Of a stretch of 7,600 bases of DNA, positions 1-6,392 are shown piece by piece; within the stretch, counting starts at the first letter, position 1, and every line of letters starts with the position of its first letter. Made by a program: the position numbers and the translations under genes. Source of the stretch: Betaproteobacteria bacterium (lineage in GTDB: Bacteria; Pseudomonadota; Gammaproteobacteria; Burkholderiales; Burkholderiaceae_C); the NCBI GenBank assembly GCA_005882155.1, contig VBCQ01000098.1:3804-11403 (forward strand). Direction: 5' to 3'. Under the pieces are notes generated by a model. It was not told the origin of the DNA. It saw only the letters and a program-made list of their open reading frames with translations, and ran no database searches.

Positions 1-398
1 AACTCGGCGAGCAACGGCGAGTCGACCATGCCCTCGGCCTTGTTCGCTGCGAGCAGCACCTTCTTGCCCGCGCTGCGCAAGTAGCGCGCGATGTCGTGGT
101 CCTGCCCCGTGACGCCCGAGCGCAGGTCGACGACGAAGATCACCGCGTCGGCTTCGGCCACGGCCTGGCGAGTCTGCTTGGCCATCTCGGCCACCACGCC
201 GGTGGGCTTGTCGGGCTCGAAGCCGCCGGTGTCGACGACGATGAACGCGTGCTCGCCGATGCGGCCGTCGCCATAGTGACGGTCACGCGTCAGCCCGGCG
301 AAGTCGGCGACGATCGCGTCGCGGCTTTGCGTCATGCGATTGAACAGCGTCGACTTGCCGACGTTGGGCCGCCCGACGATGGCGATGACGGGTTTCAT
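1..398 (-). CDS. der: Ribosome-associated GTPase Der (EngA), N-terminal part only
   Basis: Der is an essential cytoplasmic GTPase with two tandem G domains and a KH-like C-terminal domain, needed for late 50S subunit assembly. Only the first 132 codons are in the window and the reading frame runs off the edge at base 1. The visible part is most of the first G domain. I see the P-loop GRPNVGKS (residues 9-16), the switch I segment DFAGLTRDR with the G2 threonine near residue 37, the G3 motif DTGGFE (about 56-61) and the G4 motif NKAEG (about 119-123). The start MKPVIAIVG places the P-loop where the family normally has it. The ribosome binding site is weak. The gene starts 21 bases after the bamB stop, the same adjacency as in many proteobacteria. 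I see no sign of damage. The second G domain and KH domain must lie outside the window. Confidence 0.97.
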   Translation of the reverse strand, partial: MKPVIAIVGRPNVGKSTLFNRMTQSRDAIVADFAGLTRDRHYGDGRIGEHAFIVVDTGGFEPDKPTGVVAEMAKQTRQAVAEADAVIFVVDLRSGVTGQDHDIARYLRSAGKKVLLAANKAEGMVDSPLLAE

Positions 399-419
399 TC
401 GAAGCCGGGAGCGCGACCG

Positions 420-1538
420 CTATTCGGGTCGGAACGCGTACAGCCCGCCGTTGCGCGTGACGACGAGCATCGTCGCGCCCGACAGCACCGGCGCTGCGCT
501 GATCGCACTGCCGTCGGTGGACAGGCGCAGCAGCGCATCGCCCTTGTCGCGCGACATGAAGTGCAGCGTGCCCTCCGAGTCGCCGAACACGACCGCTTTG
601 CCGATCGACAGCGGCGCGCCGAGGCCGCGGTACAGCAGCTTCTCGGACGACCAAGCGACATCGCCGCTCGCAGTCTTCCACGCGGTGATGCGATCGGTCG
701 CGTCGGCGCCGAACACGAACTGATCGTCAGCAGCGACACCGTCGGTACCACCGACGTTTTTCGTCCATGCGAGCGTGCCCTTCTCGGCATTGACGCAGCC
801 GACCGCCGCCTGGAACGAGCGCACGCAGACCTCATCGCCGACCCGACCGGCGGGTGCGACCAGATCGGCCAATCGCTCGACCTCGTTGGTGCCGCGGGGC
901 GAGCCGACCGTCACCTCCCAGCGGATGCTGCCATTCAGCGGGTCGAGCCCGGCCAAGCGGGCGCCTTGCCCGACGAGCAAGGTGTCCTTGAAGGCTGCAA
1001 TGACACCGGCTTGCGCGAGTGTCAACGGGTCGCCGGGCCGAGCGACCGACCACAGCTTGCTGCCGTCGAGCGCGTCGAACGCGTGCACCGTGCGGTCCAC
1101 ACCGAGGACGAACACCCGCTCACCGGCAACGAGCGGCGCGGTCACGACGCGCAGTCCGAGCGGCTTGCGCCACATCAAGCGGCCGGCCTCGAAAGTCACG
1201 AGGTCGCCATCGCGCGTGACCACCGAAGCGAAGCGGCCGTCGCTGCCGACACCCGCGCTGATCTTGGCGCCGACATTGCCGCGCCACAATTCGCGGCCGG
1301 TATCGGCTTGCAGCGCGAGCACGCTGCCGTCACCGCTCGCGATCGTAAACACGCCGGGTGTCTCCGCCACCGACAGCGGAAACGGCACGCCATCGACCTT
1401 CTGGTTCCAGACGCTGTGCACAGCGATCTGCGGCGTCAGCTCCTCCAGCGGCTTGGGCTTCGGCTTGTCGGCCGTGAGGGCGCAACCGGTCAATGCAGCC
1501 GCGGTCAGCGCTGCAGTCAGGCTCCATGCGCGGCTCAT
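420..1538 (-). CDS. bamB: Outer membrane assembly lipoprotein BamB (beta-propeller)
   Basis: BamB is a periplasm-facing outer membrane lipoprotein of the BAM complex, which folds beta-barrel proteins into the outer membrane. The 372-residue product starts with a lipoprotein signal peptide ending in the lipobox LTGC, so Cys19 is the predicted lipidated residue. A Lys/Pro-rich linker (about 24-32) follows. The rest is a series of PQQ-like propeller blades of the type 'ALQADTGRELWRG' (about 75-87), 'AFDALDGSKLWS' (153-164), 'GLDPLNGSIRWEV' (197-209) and 'AWKTASGDVAWSS' (286-298), ending in a closing strand LYAFRPE. The segment RGTNEVERLADL (about 215-226) matches a conserved BamB loop. Length is close to the family norm (E. 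coli about 390). A good Shine-Dalgarno GGAGG lies 7 bases before the ATG. The start overlaps the yfgM stop by 4 bases (ATGA), so translation is probably coupled. Confidence 0.96.
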   Translation of the reverse strand: MSRAWSLTAALTAAALTGCALTADKPKPKPLEELTPQIAVHSVWNQKVDGVPFPLSVAETPGVFTIASGDGSVLALQADTGRELWRGNVGAKISAGVGSDGRFASVVTRDGDLVTFEAGRLMWRKPLGLRVVTAPLVAGERVFVLGVDRTVHAFDALDGSKLWSVARPGDPLTLAQAGVIAAFKDTLLVGQGARLAGLDPLNGSIRWEVTVGSPRGTNEVERLADLVAPAGRVGDEVCVRSFQAAVGCVNAEKGTLAWTKNVGGTDGVAADDQFVFGADATDRITAWKTASGDVAWSSEKLLYRGLGAPLSIGKAVVFGDSEGTLHFMSRDKGDALLRLSTDGSAISAAPVLSGATMLVVTRNGGLYAFRPE

Positions 1539-2212
1539 TTCGATGCCTCCGCGGTCTTCGCCTTGTCGGCATCGGGTGCAGCTCCGAGCGCGGTCAGCTT
1601 GGCTTCGATGAGACGGCGATATTCGACCTTCGCATCCATCGCGCTCCAGGCCTTCTGGTACGCCGCCTTGGCCGCGTCTTTCTTGCCCTGCGCGAGCAGC
1701 ACATCGCCGCGCCGATCGGCGACCAGCGCCTCGAATTCCTTGGCCGTCGCAGCGTCGAGTTCCTTCGAGGCCTCGTCGTATTTCTTCTGATCCATCAGCA
1801 CGCCGGCGAGCCGCAAGTGCGCAAGCGTCTGGTACTCGCTTTCGACCGCATGCTCGCCGACCCAGGTCAGCGTCGCACGTGCCGCGTCGACTTGGCCCTT
1901 TTCGAACTGCAGCTTGGCGGCGAGCAAGCCGCCTTGCTGCGTGAACGCGGTGCGCGGATAGCGGTCCTTCAAGTCGGCGAAAACGCGGGCGGTTCGCTCG
2001 ACGTCGCCGGCCTGTGCCGCCTTATCGAGCTCGTCGAACATTGCGCCGGCCTTCACCGCCTGATCGCGCTGCCACCAGTTCCAAGCGTTCCACGCCGCGA
2101 AGGCGCCGAGAACGAGTATCAGCACCCAGGTGATCAGGTTGCCGTACTGCTTCCAGAAGTGCTTGAGCTGGTCGAGCTGTTCTTGTTCTTCGAGGTCGAG
2201 ATGGGTGGCCAT
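1535..2212 (-). CDS. yfgM: YfgM family membrane-anchored tetratricopeptide protein
   Basis: The 225-residue product resembles YfgM, an inner membrane protein with a periplasmic TPR-like domain. In E. coli YfgM is linked to the SecYEG translocon and the chaperone PpiD. The sequence shows a short charged cytoplasmic N-terminus (MATHLDLEEQEQLDQLKHFW), one transmembrane segment at about residues 24-44 ending in WNWWQRD, then an all-helical Ala/Lys-rich region with TPR-like repeats (about 55-205). The C-terminal tail is low-complexity Ala/Lys/Asp. This architecture and the position between hisS and bamB both fit YfgM. The helical repeats themselves are weakly diagnostic. The gene lies 30 bases after hisS and overlaps the bamB start by 4 bases. 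No strong Shine-Dalgarno is visible before the ATG, so it may depend on readthrough translation from hisS. Some annotations call this family 'ancillary SecYEG translocon subunit'. Confidence 0.92.
   Translation of the reverse strand: MATHLDLEEQEQLDQLKHFWKQYGNLITWVLILVLGAFAAWNAWNWWQRDQAVKAGAMFDELDKAAQAGDVERTARVFADLKDRYPRTAFTQQGGLLAAKLQFEKGQVDAARATLTWVGEHAVESEYQTLAHLRLAGVLMDQKKYDEASKELDAATAKEFEALVADRRGDVLLAQGKKDAAKAAYQKAWSAMDAKVEYRRLIEAKLTALGAAPDADKAKTAEASK
1546..1550 (-). promoter_or_regulatory. Ribosome binding site of bamB
   Basis: GGAGG on the minus strand, 7 bases before the bamB ATG at 1538 and inside the yfgM coding end. It supports a start that produces the lipoprotein signal peptide. 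Confidence 0.8.
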
Positions 2213-2242
2213 GGACAGAGAGGCTTTCGATTGAAGGCGCGA

Positions 2243-3553
2243 TTATGCGTTGACGAGCTCGCTGCTCCAGCGCGCCACGTCGGCCAACGGCAGACTGCGC
2301 TGCGGCGCGTTCGGGTCGCGCAAATTCTTCAGCGACAGCTCGCCGCGCGCGAGCTCGTCGTCGCCGAAGATCAGCGCGTAGCGTGCGCCGCTCGCGTCGG
2401 CACGCTTGAATTGCGATTTCATGCCGCCACCGCCGGCGTGCATCAGCACCGAGACACCGGCGGCGCGCAAGGCTTCGAGCACGAGCAGCACTTTCGGCAT
2501 CGCCGCTGGCGACGGCACCACCGCATAGGCGGTCGGCGCTGCGCTCGGCGCGGCGATACCGAGCTCCTGAATCAACAGCAACAAGCGTTCGATGCCGAGC
2601 CCGAAACCGACTGCCGGCGCCGGCTTGCCGCCGAGCTGCTCGATGAGTCCGTCGTAGCGGCCGCCACCGCACACCGTGCCTTGCGAGCCGAGCTTGTCGG
2701 TCATCCACTCGAACACGGTGAGGTTGTAGTAATCCATGCCGCGCACCAGTCGCGGGTTGACGCGATACTGGAGCCCCGCCGCATCGAGCGCAGCGCGCAC
2801 CGCGTCGAAGTGCGCGAGCGACTCGGCGCCGAGGAAATCGAGCAGCTTCGGTGCGCTCTCGACGATCGCCTGCATCGCCGGATTTTTGGTGTCGAGAATG
2901 CGCAGCGGGTTGCTGACGAGACGGCGCCGCGAGTCTTCGTCGAGCAACGCGGCATGCTGCTCGAAGTGACTGACCAGCGCAGCGCGGTGCGCGCGCCGCT
3001 CGTCGCTCTGACCGAGGCTGTTGAGCTCGAGTCGCACATCGCGGCCTTCGACCAGTCCGAGCTCGCGCCACAGCGAGCGGACCATCAGGATCTGCTCGGC
3101 ATCGACGTCCGGCCCGGCATAGCCGAGCGCCTCGACGTCGAGCTGATGGAACTGCCGATAGCGGCCCTTCTGCTGCTTTTCGTGGCGGAACATCGCGCCC
3201 ATCGTCCACAGCCGCAGCGGCCCGTTGTACAGCGCGTTGTGCTCGATCATCGCGCGCACGATGCCGGCAGTGGCCTCGGGTCGCAGCGTGAGCTTGTCGC
3301 CGTTCATGGCGTCGACAAACGAGTACATCTCTTTCTCGACGATGTCGGTCACCTCGCCGAGTCCGCGCACGAACAGCGCGGTCGGCTCGACCGCCGGCGT
3401 GATGAGGTTCTGGTAGCCGTAGCGCTGCATCACCGTGCGCACGCTCGCCTCGAACCACTGCCACAGCGCGGAGTCGGGCAGCCGCTCGGTGCGCGGCACC
3501 GAGGGCGGCAGGATGTCGTTCATGCCTTTGACGGCACGCAGGGGTTCAGCCAT
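2243..3553 (-). CDS. hisS: Histidine--tRNA ligase (HisRS)
   Basis: A class II aminoacyl-tRNA synthetase that charges tRNA-His with histidine in the cytoplasm, using ATP. The 436-residue length is slightly above E. coli HisRS (424). Visible landmarks are the N-terminal AVKGMNDILPP, the motif 1 region ITPAVEPTALFVRGLGE (about 51-67), TLRPEATAG (89-97), motif 2 with MFRHEKQQKGRYRQFHQLD (about 121-139), the HisRS-specific histidine-binding segment LVRGMDYYNLTVFEW (269-283, with the catalytic Arg271), the segment VCGGGRYDGL (294-303), and motif 3 GFGLGIERLLLL (316-327). The C-terminal anticodon-binding domain runs from about residue 341 and includes MKSQFKRADASGARYALIFG (378-397). All expected active-site elements are present. 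The start agrees with the family N-terminus, although the Shine-Dalgarno is poor. Its 86-base upstream gap carries a REP-like double hairpin and is the only long spacer in the cluster. Confidence 0.98.
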   Translation of the reverse strand: MAEPLRAVKGMNDILPPSVPRTERLPDSALWQWFEASVRTVMQRYGYQNLITPAVEPTALFVRGLGEVTDIVEKEMYSFVDAMNGDKLTLRPEATAGIVRAMIEHNALYNGPLRLWTMGAMFRHEKQQKGRYRQFHQLDVEALGYAGPDVDAEQILMVRSLWRELGLVEGRDVRLELNSLGQSDERRAHRAALVSHFEQHAALLDEDSRRRLVSNPLRILDTKNPAMQAIVESAPKLLDFLGAESLAHFDAVRAALDAAGLQYRVNPRLVRGMDYYNLTVFEWMTDKLGSQGTVCGGGRYDGLIEQLGGKPAPAVGFGLGIERLLLLIQELGIAAPSAAPTAYAVVPSPAAMPKVLLVLEALRAAGVSVLMHAGGGGMKSQFKRADASGARYALIFGDDELARGELSLKNLRDPNAPQRSLPLADVARWSSELVNA

Positions 3554-3578
3554 TTCTTGTGTCAGCTCTTTGCATTTG

Positions 3579-3631
3579 CTCCCTCTACCTTCGGGAGAGG
3601 GCCTGGGGTGAGGGTGCAGACGTGGCCCTCA
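3579..3631 (-). repeat. REP-like palindromic element, two adjacent hairpins, between ispG and hisS
   Basis: The first hairpin pairs 3581-3586 (CCCTCT) with 3596-3601 (AGAGGG), extends inward by two C-G pairs past a bulged A at 3587, and closes with TTCG at 3590-3593. The second pairs 3609-3614 (TGAGGG) with 3626-3631 (CCCTCA) around an 11-base loop. Read on the transcribed strand, the section ACCCTCACCCCAGG then CCCTCTCCCG resembles an extragenic palindromic repeat that I recall as common in many beta- and gammaproteobacterial genomes. There is no T run after either hairpin on either strand, so it is not a standard intrinsic terminator. It may affect mRNA stability or the relative output of ispG and hisS. 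Copy number in the genome cannot be judged from this window. Confidence 0.65.
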
Positions 3632-3639
3632 GAGGATTC

Positions 3640-4911
3640 CTATCCAAAGCGCTTTTCGATGTAGTCCTCGACCAGCGTCTGGAATTCTTCGGCGATGGCC
3701 GCGCCGCGCAAGGTGAGCGCTTTCTCGCCGTCGATGAACACCGGCGCGGCCGGCGCCTCGCCGGTGCCGGGCAGGCTGATGCCGATGTCGGCATGCTTGC
3801 TTTCGCCGGGCCCGTTGACGATGCATCCCATCACCGCGACCTTCATCTTCTCGACGCCCGGATAGCGCGCCTTCCACACCGGCATCTGCGCGCGCAGGTA
3901 ATCGTCGATCTGCTTGGCGAGTTCCTGAAACGTCGTGCTGGTCGTTCGGCCGCAGCCGGGGCACGCGGTCACGCTCGGGTTGAACGCTCGCAGGCCGAGC
4001 GACTGCAGGATCTCGAGCGCGACGACCACTTCCTGCGTGCGCGCCTCACCGGGTTGCGGCGTCAACGAGACGCGAATCGTGTCGCCGATGCCTTCTTGCA
4101 GCAGCATCGCGAGCGCTGCAGTCGACGCGACGGTGCCCTTGGTCCCCATCCCGGCTTCGGTCAGGCCCAGGTGCAACGCGTAGTCGCAGCGTTGCGCCAA
4201 TGCGCGGTACACGCTGACGAGGTCCTGCACGCCCGACATCTTGCACGATAGGATGATCTGCTCGCGCTTCAAGCCGATTTCTTCGGCACGCCGTGCCGAT
4301 TCGATGGCCGAGTTGATGATCGCGCGGTACATGATCTGCTGCGGCTCGAACGGATCGGCGAGCTTGGCGTTCTCGTCCATCATCGAGGTCAGCAGCTCCT
4401 GGTCGAGGCTGCCCCAGTTGACGCCGATACGCACCGGCTTGTCGTACTTCGCCGCCACCTCGACCATCTGCGCAAACTGCTTGTCGTGCTTGTCGCCCTT
4501 GCCGACGTTGCCGGGATTGATGCGGTACTTGCTCAAGGCCTCGGCGCAGGCCGGATGATCGGTCAGCAGCCGATGGCCGTTGTAGTGGAAGTCGCCGATC
4601 AGCGGCACCGCGATGCCCATGCGATCGAGCTGCTCGCGAATGTGCGGTACCGCCTGCGCTGCTTCCGGCGTATTGACGGTGATGCGAACGAGTTCCGATC
4701 CCGCGACCGCGAGCTCTTTCACCTGGATCGCCGTGCCGATCACGTCGACCGTGTCGGTGTTCGTCATCGCTTGCACGCGCACCGGTGCGTCGCCGCCGAC
4801 GGTGACCACGTGCGAGCCCCAGCGCACGCTGGCTTGCCGCGTGCGGCGCTTTGCCGGCCCCGCGGGGACGATAAATTCAGCGAGTGCGGTTCGAGCATCG
4901 ATCGTCATCAT
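3640..4911 (-). CDS. ispG: 4-hydroxy-3-methylbut-2-enyl diphosphate synthase IspG (GcpE)
   Basis: IspG is a 4Fe-4S enzyme of the MEP isoprenoid pathway. It reductively converts 2-C-methyl-D-erythritol 2,4-cyclodiphosphate to HMBPP in the cytoplasm. The 423-residue product has the N-terminal TIM-barrel landmarks VQAMTNTDT, YRINPGNVG, RIGVNWGSLD and LHLGLTEAGMG. The C-terminal iron-sulfur domain has ACPGCGR and MGCIVNGPGES, giving cluster ligands Cys317, Cys320, Cys363 and Glu370. E. coli IspG is shorter (372). The longer form, with extra residues between barrel elements, is what I recall from betaproteobacteria. The start is uncertain. Tandem ATGs lie at 4911 and 4908, and an AGG (4918-4916) sits 4 bases before the first and 7 before the second. 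An in-frame ATG at 4986 would add 25 Arg/Pro-rich residues inside the rodZ-like gene and is unlikely. The gene follows rodZ after 10 bases. Confidence 0.97.
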   Translation of the reverse strand: MMTIDARTALAEFIVPAGPAKRRTRQASVRWGSHVVTVGGDAPVRVQAMTNTDTVDVIGTAIQVKELAVAGSELVRITVNTPEAAQAVPHIREQLDRMGIAVPLIGDFHYNGHRLLTDHPACAEALSKYRINPGNVGKGDKHDKQFAQMVEVAAKYDKPVRIGVNWGSLDQELLTSMMDENAKLADPFEPQQIMYRAIINSAIESARRAEEIGLKREQIILSCKMSGVQDLVSVYRALAQRCDYALHLGLTEAGMGTKGTVASTAALAMLLQEGIGDTIRVSLTPQPGEARTQEVVVALEILQSLGLRAFNPSVTACPGCGRTTSTTFQELAKQIDDYLRAQMPVWKARYPGVEKMKVAVMGCIVNGPGESKHADIGISLPGTGEAPAAPVFIDGEKALTLRGAAIAEEFQTLVEDYIEKRFG

Positions 4912-4921
4912 GGCGCCTGGT

Positions 4922-5557
4922 TCAGTTCGATGGAGCGGCCGATGCCGCGGTCGCCGGGCTGGCCGCAGATGCGGCGGACTCGACAACCAATGGCGGATTG
5001 ACTGTCACCTCGGACGGCGCGACCGCAGTCGTCTCGGACGCAGCATGCGTCGGCACGACCGAGCTGACGGTCGCCGATGCCGCATGCGCAGGTGCGCGCG
5101 GCGCGGCGCCTTGCCAACCGGCGAGCCATCCTTCGGGCAACAGGTACAGCGCTGCCGCCGCAATCACGAGCAGCACCGGCCCCCACACCACCGGCGAGCC
5201 GAGCATCGACCAGTCACTCGGCTCGCGCCGACCGGGCCGATCGCGGAACGGCTCGTTAATGCCCTCGCCGACATGCTCGAGCCGATGCGCCGCTGGCGAT
5301 GGCAACAGCGCCAGCACCGGCCCCGGATCGATCTTGAGGCTGCGGCATACCGTTTGCGCGAGCGCTCGCGTGAAGGTCGCATCCGGCAGCTCGTCGAGGC
5401 GATCGGCCTCGAGCGACTCGAGCTTGCGCTGCGCGACCTTGATCGCCGCCGACAGTGCTGCAATGTGAAGCCCCTGTGCTTGCCGCGCCTCGCGCAACAG
5501 TGCGCCGGCGGTGCGAGGCGCGTTCCCCGGAGCCATCGGATCGGCCGGCTCACTCAT
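4922..5557 (-). CDS. RodZ-like helix-turn-helix membrane protein, short form
   Basis: The 211-residue product has the layout of the first part of RodZ, the bitopic inner membrane protein that links MreB to the elongation machinery. An N-terminal HTH_25-type domain spans about residues 18-80 (LLREARQAQGLHIAALSAAI, then LESLEADRLDELPDATFTRA). A basic stretch follows (about 101-113, FRDRPGRRE), then one transmembrane segment (about 124-141, WGPVLLVIAAAALYLLP). The remaining 70 residues are a low-complexity Ala/Ser/Pro/Thr/Val tail. The usual C-terminal periplasmic domain (DUF4115 in many homologs; E. coli RodZ is 337 residues) is absent. ispG begins 10 bases past the stop, so there is no room for it in another frame. 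The start at 5557 is supported by AGGGG 7 bases upstream. The frame stays open to an ATG at 5695, but that would add 46 Arg/Ser-rich residues inside pilF. It overlaps the pilF stop by 8 bases. The position between pilF and ispG is the usual one for rodZ. Confidence 0.88.
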   Translation of the reverse strand: MSEPADPMAPGNAPRTAGALLREARQAQGLHIAALSAAIKVAQRKLESLEADRLDELPDATFTRALAQTVCRSLKIDPGPVLALLPSPAAHRLEHVGEGINEPFRDRPGRREPSDWSMLGSPVVWGPVLLVIAAAALYLLPEGWLAGWQGAAPRAPAHAASATVSSVVPTHAASETTAVAPSEVTVNPPLVVESAASAASPATAASAAPSN

Positions 5558-6392
5558 CGAAGCGCCCCTGGTCGAAAGCCACCGCTTCGCGCGATTGCGG
5601 GAAGCGGTTGCGCAACTGGGTGCCGAATTCCTGCGCGCCCTGCCGGTTGCCGAGCTTGTGCTCGATGCGCGCGGCGAGCCACAGCGTCTGTGCATTGACG
5701 ATGTCGGCCGAGCTGTTGACGCGGCGAATGTAGAAGCGCGCGCGCTCGAGCTCGCCGCGCCTGTACAAGACTTCGGTGAGGTTGACCGCCGTCGCTGGAT
5801 TCGACGGATCGAGTTCGTACGAGCGCTGCAACGTGCGCTCGGCCGCAGTCCAGTCGCCCGCGCGTGCTTGACAGACGCCTTGCGTCAACAGCGTGCGCGG
5901 CGAGTCGCGGTACTGCGGCGCTGCGAGTGCGCGCACAAACAAAGCATCGGCTTCGGCGAAGCGCTTCTGCTGGCACAGGTACCAGCCGAAGTTCTGCATC
6001 GTGTCGGCGTCGCCGGCGCTGAGTCGCAGCGCGTGGCGAAAGCTTTCCTCAGCCAGCTTGTCGTCACCCAGGCTCGCGTAGATCAGTCCGCGCAGGTTGA
6101 ACGCCGGTGCGAGCGTCGGGTCGGCCGCGATGGCGAGCTTCACCTCGTCGAGCGCGGTGGTCATTTGCCCGCGACCGAAATAGGCCGACGCGAGCTCGAG
6201 CCGAACCCGCGCGCGCTTGCTGCTTTCCGGCTCGTCGGACGCGGTGATGCGATCCTTGCTCTCGCCTGCTGCCGGCACCGGCGCAGCCGCCGTCGGCGCC
6301 TTGCTGCCGGCACATGCTGCCATCAGGGCACTCATCGTCAGCACAGCGGCCCATGCCCGCCAGCGACGATCCACTGAAGATCCCGACTTCAT
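5550..6392 (-). CDS. pilW: Type IV pilus biogenesis lipoprotein PilF/PilW (TPR)
   Basis: PilF/PilW is an outer membrane lipoprotein pilotin that helps place and multimerise the PilQ secretin of type IV pili. The 280-residue product has a signal peptide with a basic start (MKSGSSVDRRWRAW) and a lipobox-like LMAAC, making Cys27 the likely lipidated residue. A Pro/Ala linker runs to about residue 58. TPR helices follow from about 60 to 270: RVRLELASAYFGRGQMTTAL (62-81), the DPTLAPAFNLRGLIYASLGD repeat (91-110), DADTMQNFGWYLCQQKRFAE (128-147), and DPSNPATAVNLTEVLYRRGE (195-214). The NFGWYLC repeat is typical of PilF/PilW. The frame is open far upstream through rlmN, but AGGAG (6405-6401) 8 bases before the ATG at 6392 and the lipoprotein signal fix the start. 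It overlaps the rlmN stop by 4 bases (ATGA). The symbol is pilF in Pseudomonas and pilW in Neisseria; naming by context is an inference. Confidence 0.93.
   Translation of the reverse strand: MKSGSSVDRRWRAWAAVLTMSALMAACAGSKAPTAAAPVPAAGESKDRITASDEPESSKRARVRLELASAYFGRGQMTTALDEVKLAIAADPTLAPAFNLRGLIYASLGDDKLAEESFRHALRLSAGDADTMQNFGWYLCQQKRFAEADALFVRALAAPQYRDSPRTLLTQGVCQARAGDWTAAERTLQRSYELDPSNPATAVNLTEVLYRRGELERARFYIRRVNSSADIVNAQTLWLAARIEHKLGNRQGAQEFGTQLRNRFPQSREAVAFDQGRFDE
5565..5569 (-). promoter_or_regulatory. Ribosome binding site of the rodZ-like gene
   Basis: AGGGG on the minus strand, 7 bases before the ATG at 5557 and inside the 3' end of pilF. It decides in favour of the 5557 start over the longer open frame beginning at 5695. 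Confidence 0.7.

Noticed and set aside
96..1790. A 564-codon open frame on the plus strand opposite der, bamB and yfgM.
   Set aside because: It is rich in Arg, Ala, Asp and His with no recognisable domain, and it runs antisense to three well-supported genes. Long antisense frames are expected in GC-rich coding DNA.
2022..3464. A 480-codon minus-strand frame within hisS and yfgM.
   Set aside because: It is an Arg/Ala-rich out-of-frame shadow of hisS, which has all its class II synthetase motifs in the correct frame.
3579..3601. Reading the first hairpin before hisS as an intrinsic terminator for ispG.
   Set aside because: No T tract follows the stem on either strand, so a simple Rho-independent terminator is not supported.
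1493..3664. A 723-codon open frame on the plus strand opposite yfgM and hisS.
   Set aside because: It has no family signature. Its C-terminus reads through the REP-like element (a FGRGPGVRV-type string), a common artefact of translating such repeats, and hisS on the other strand explains the DNA.
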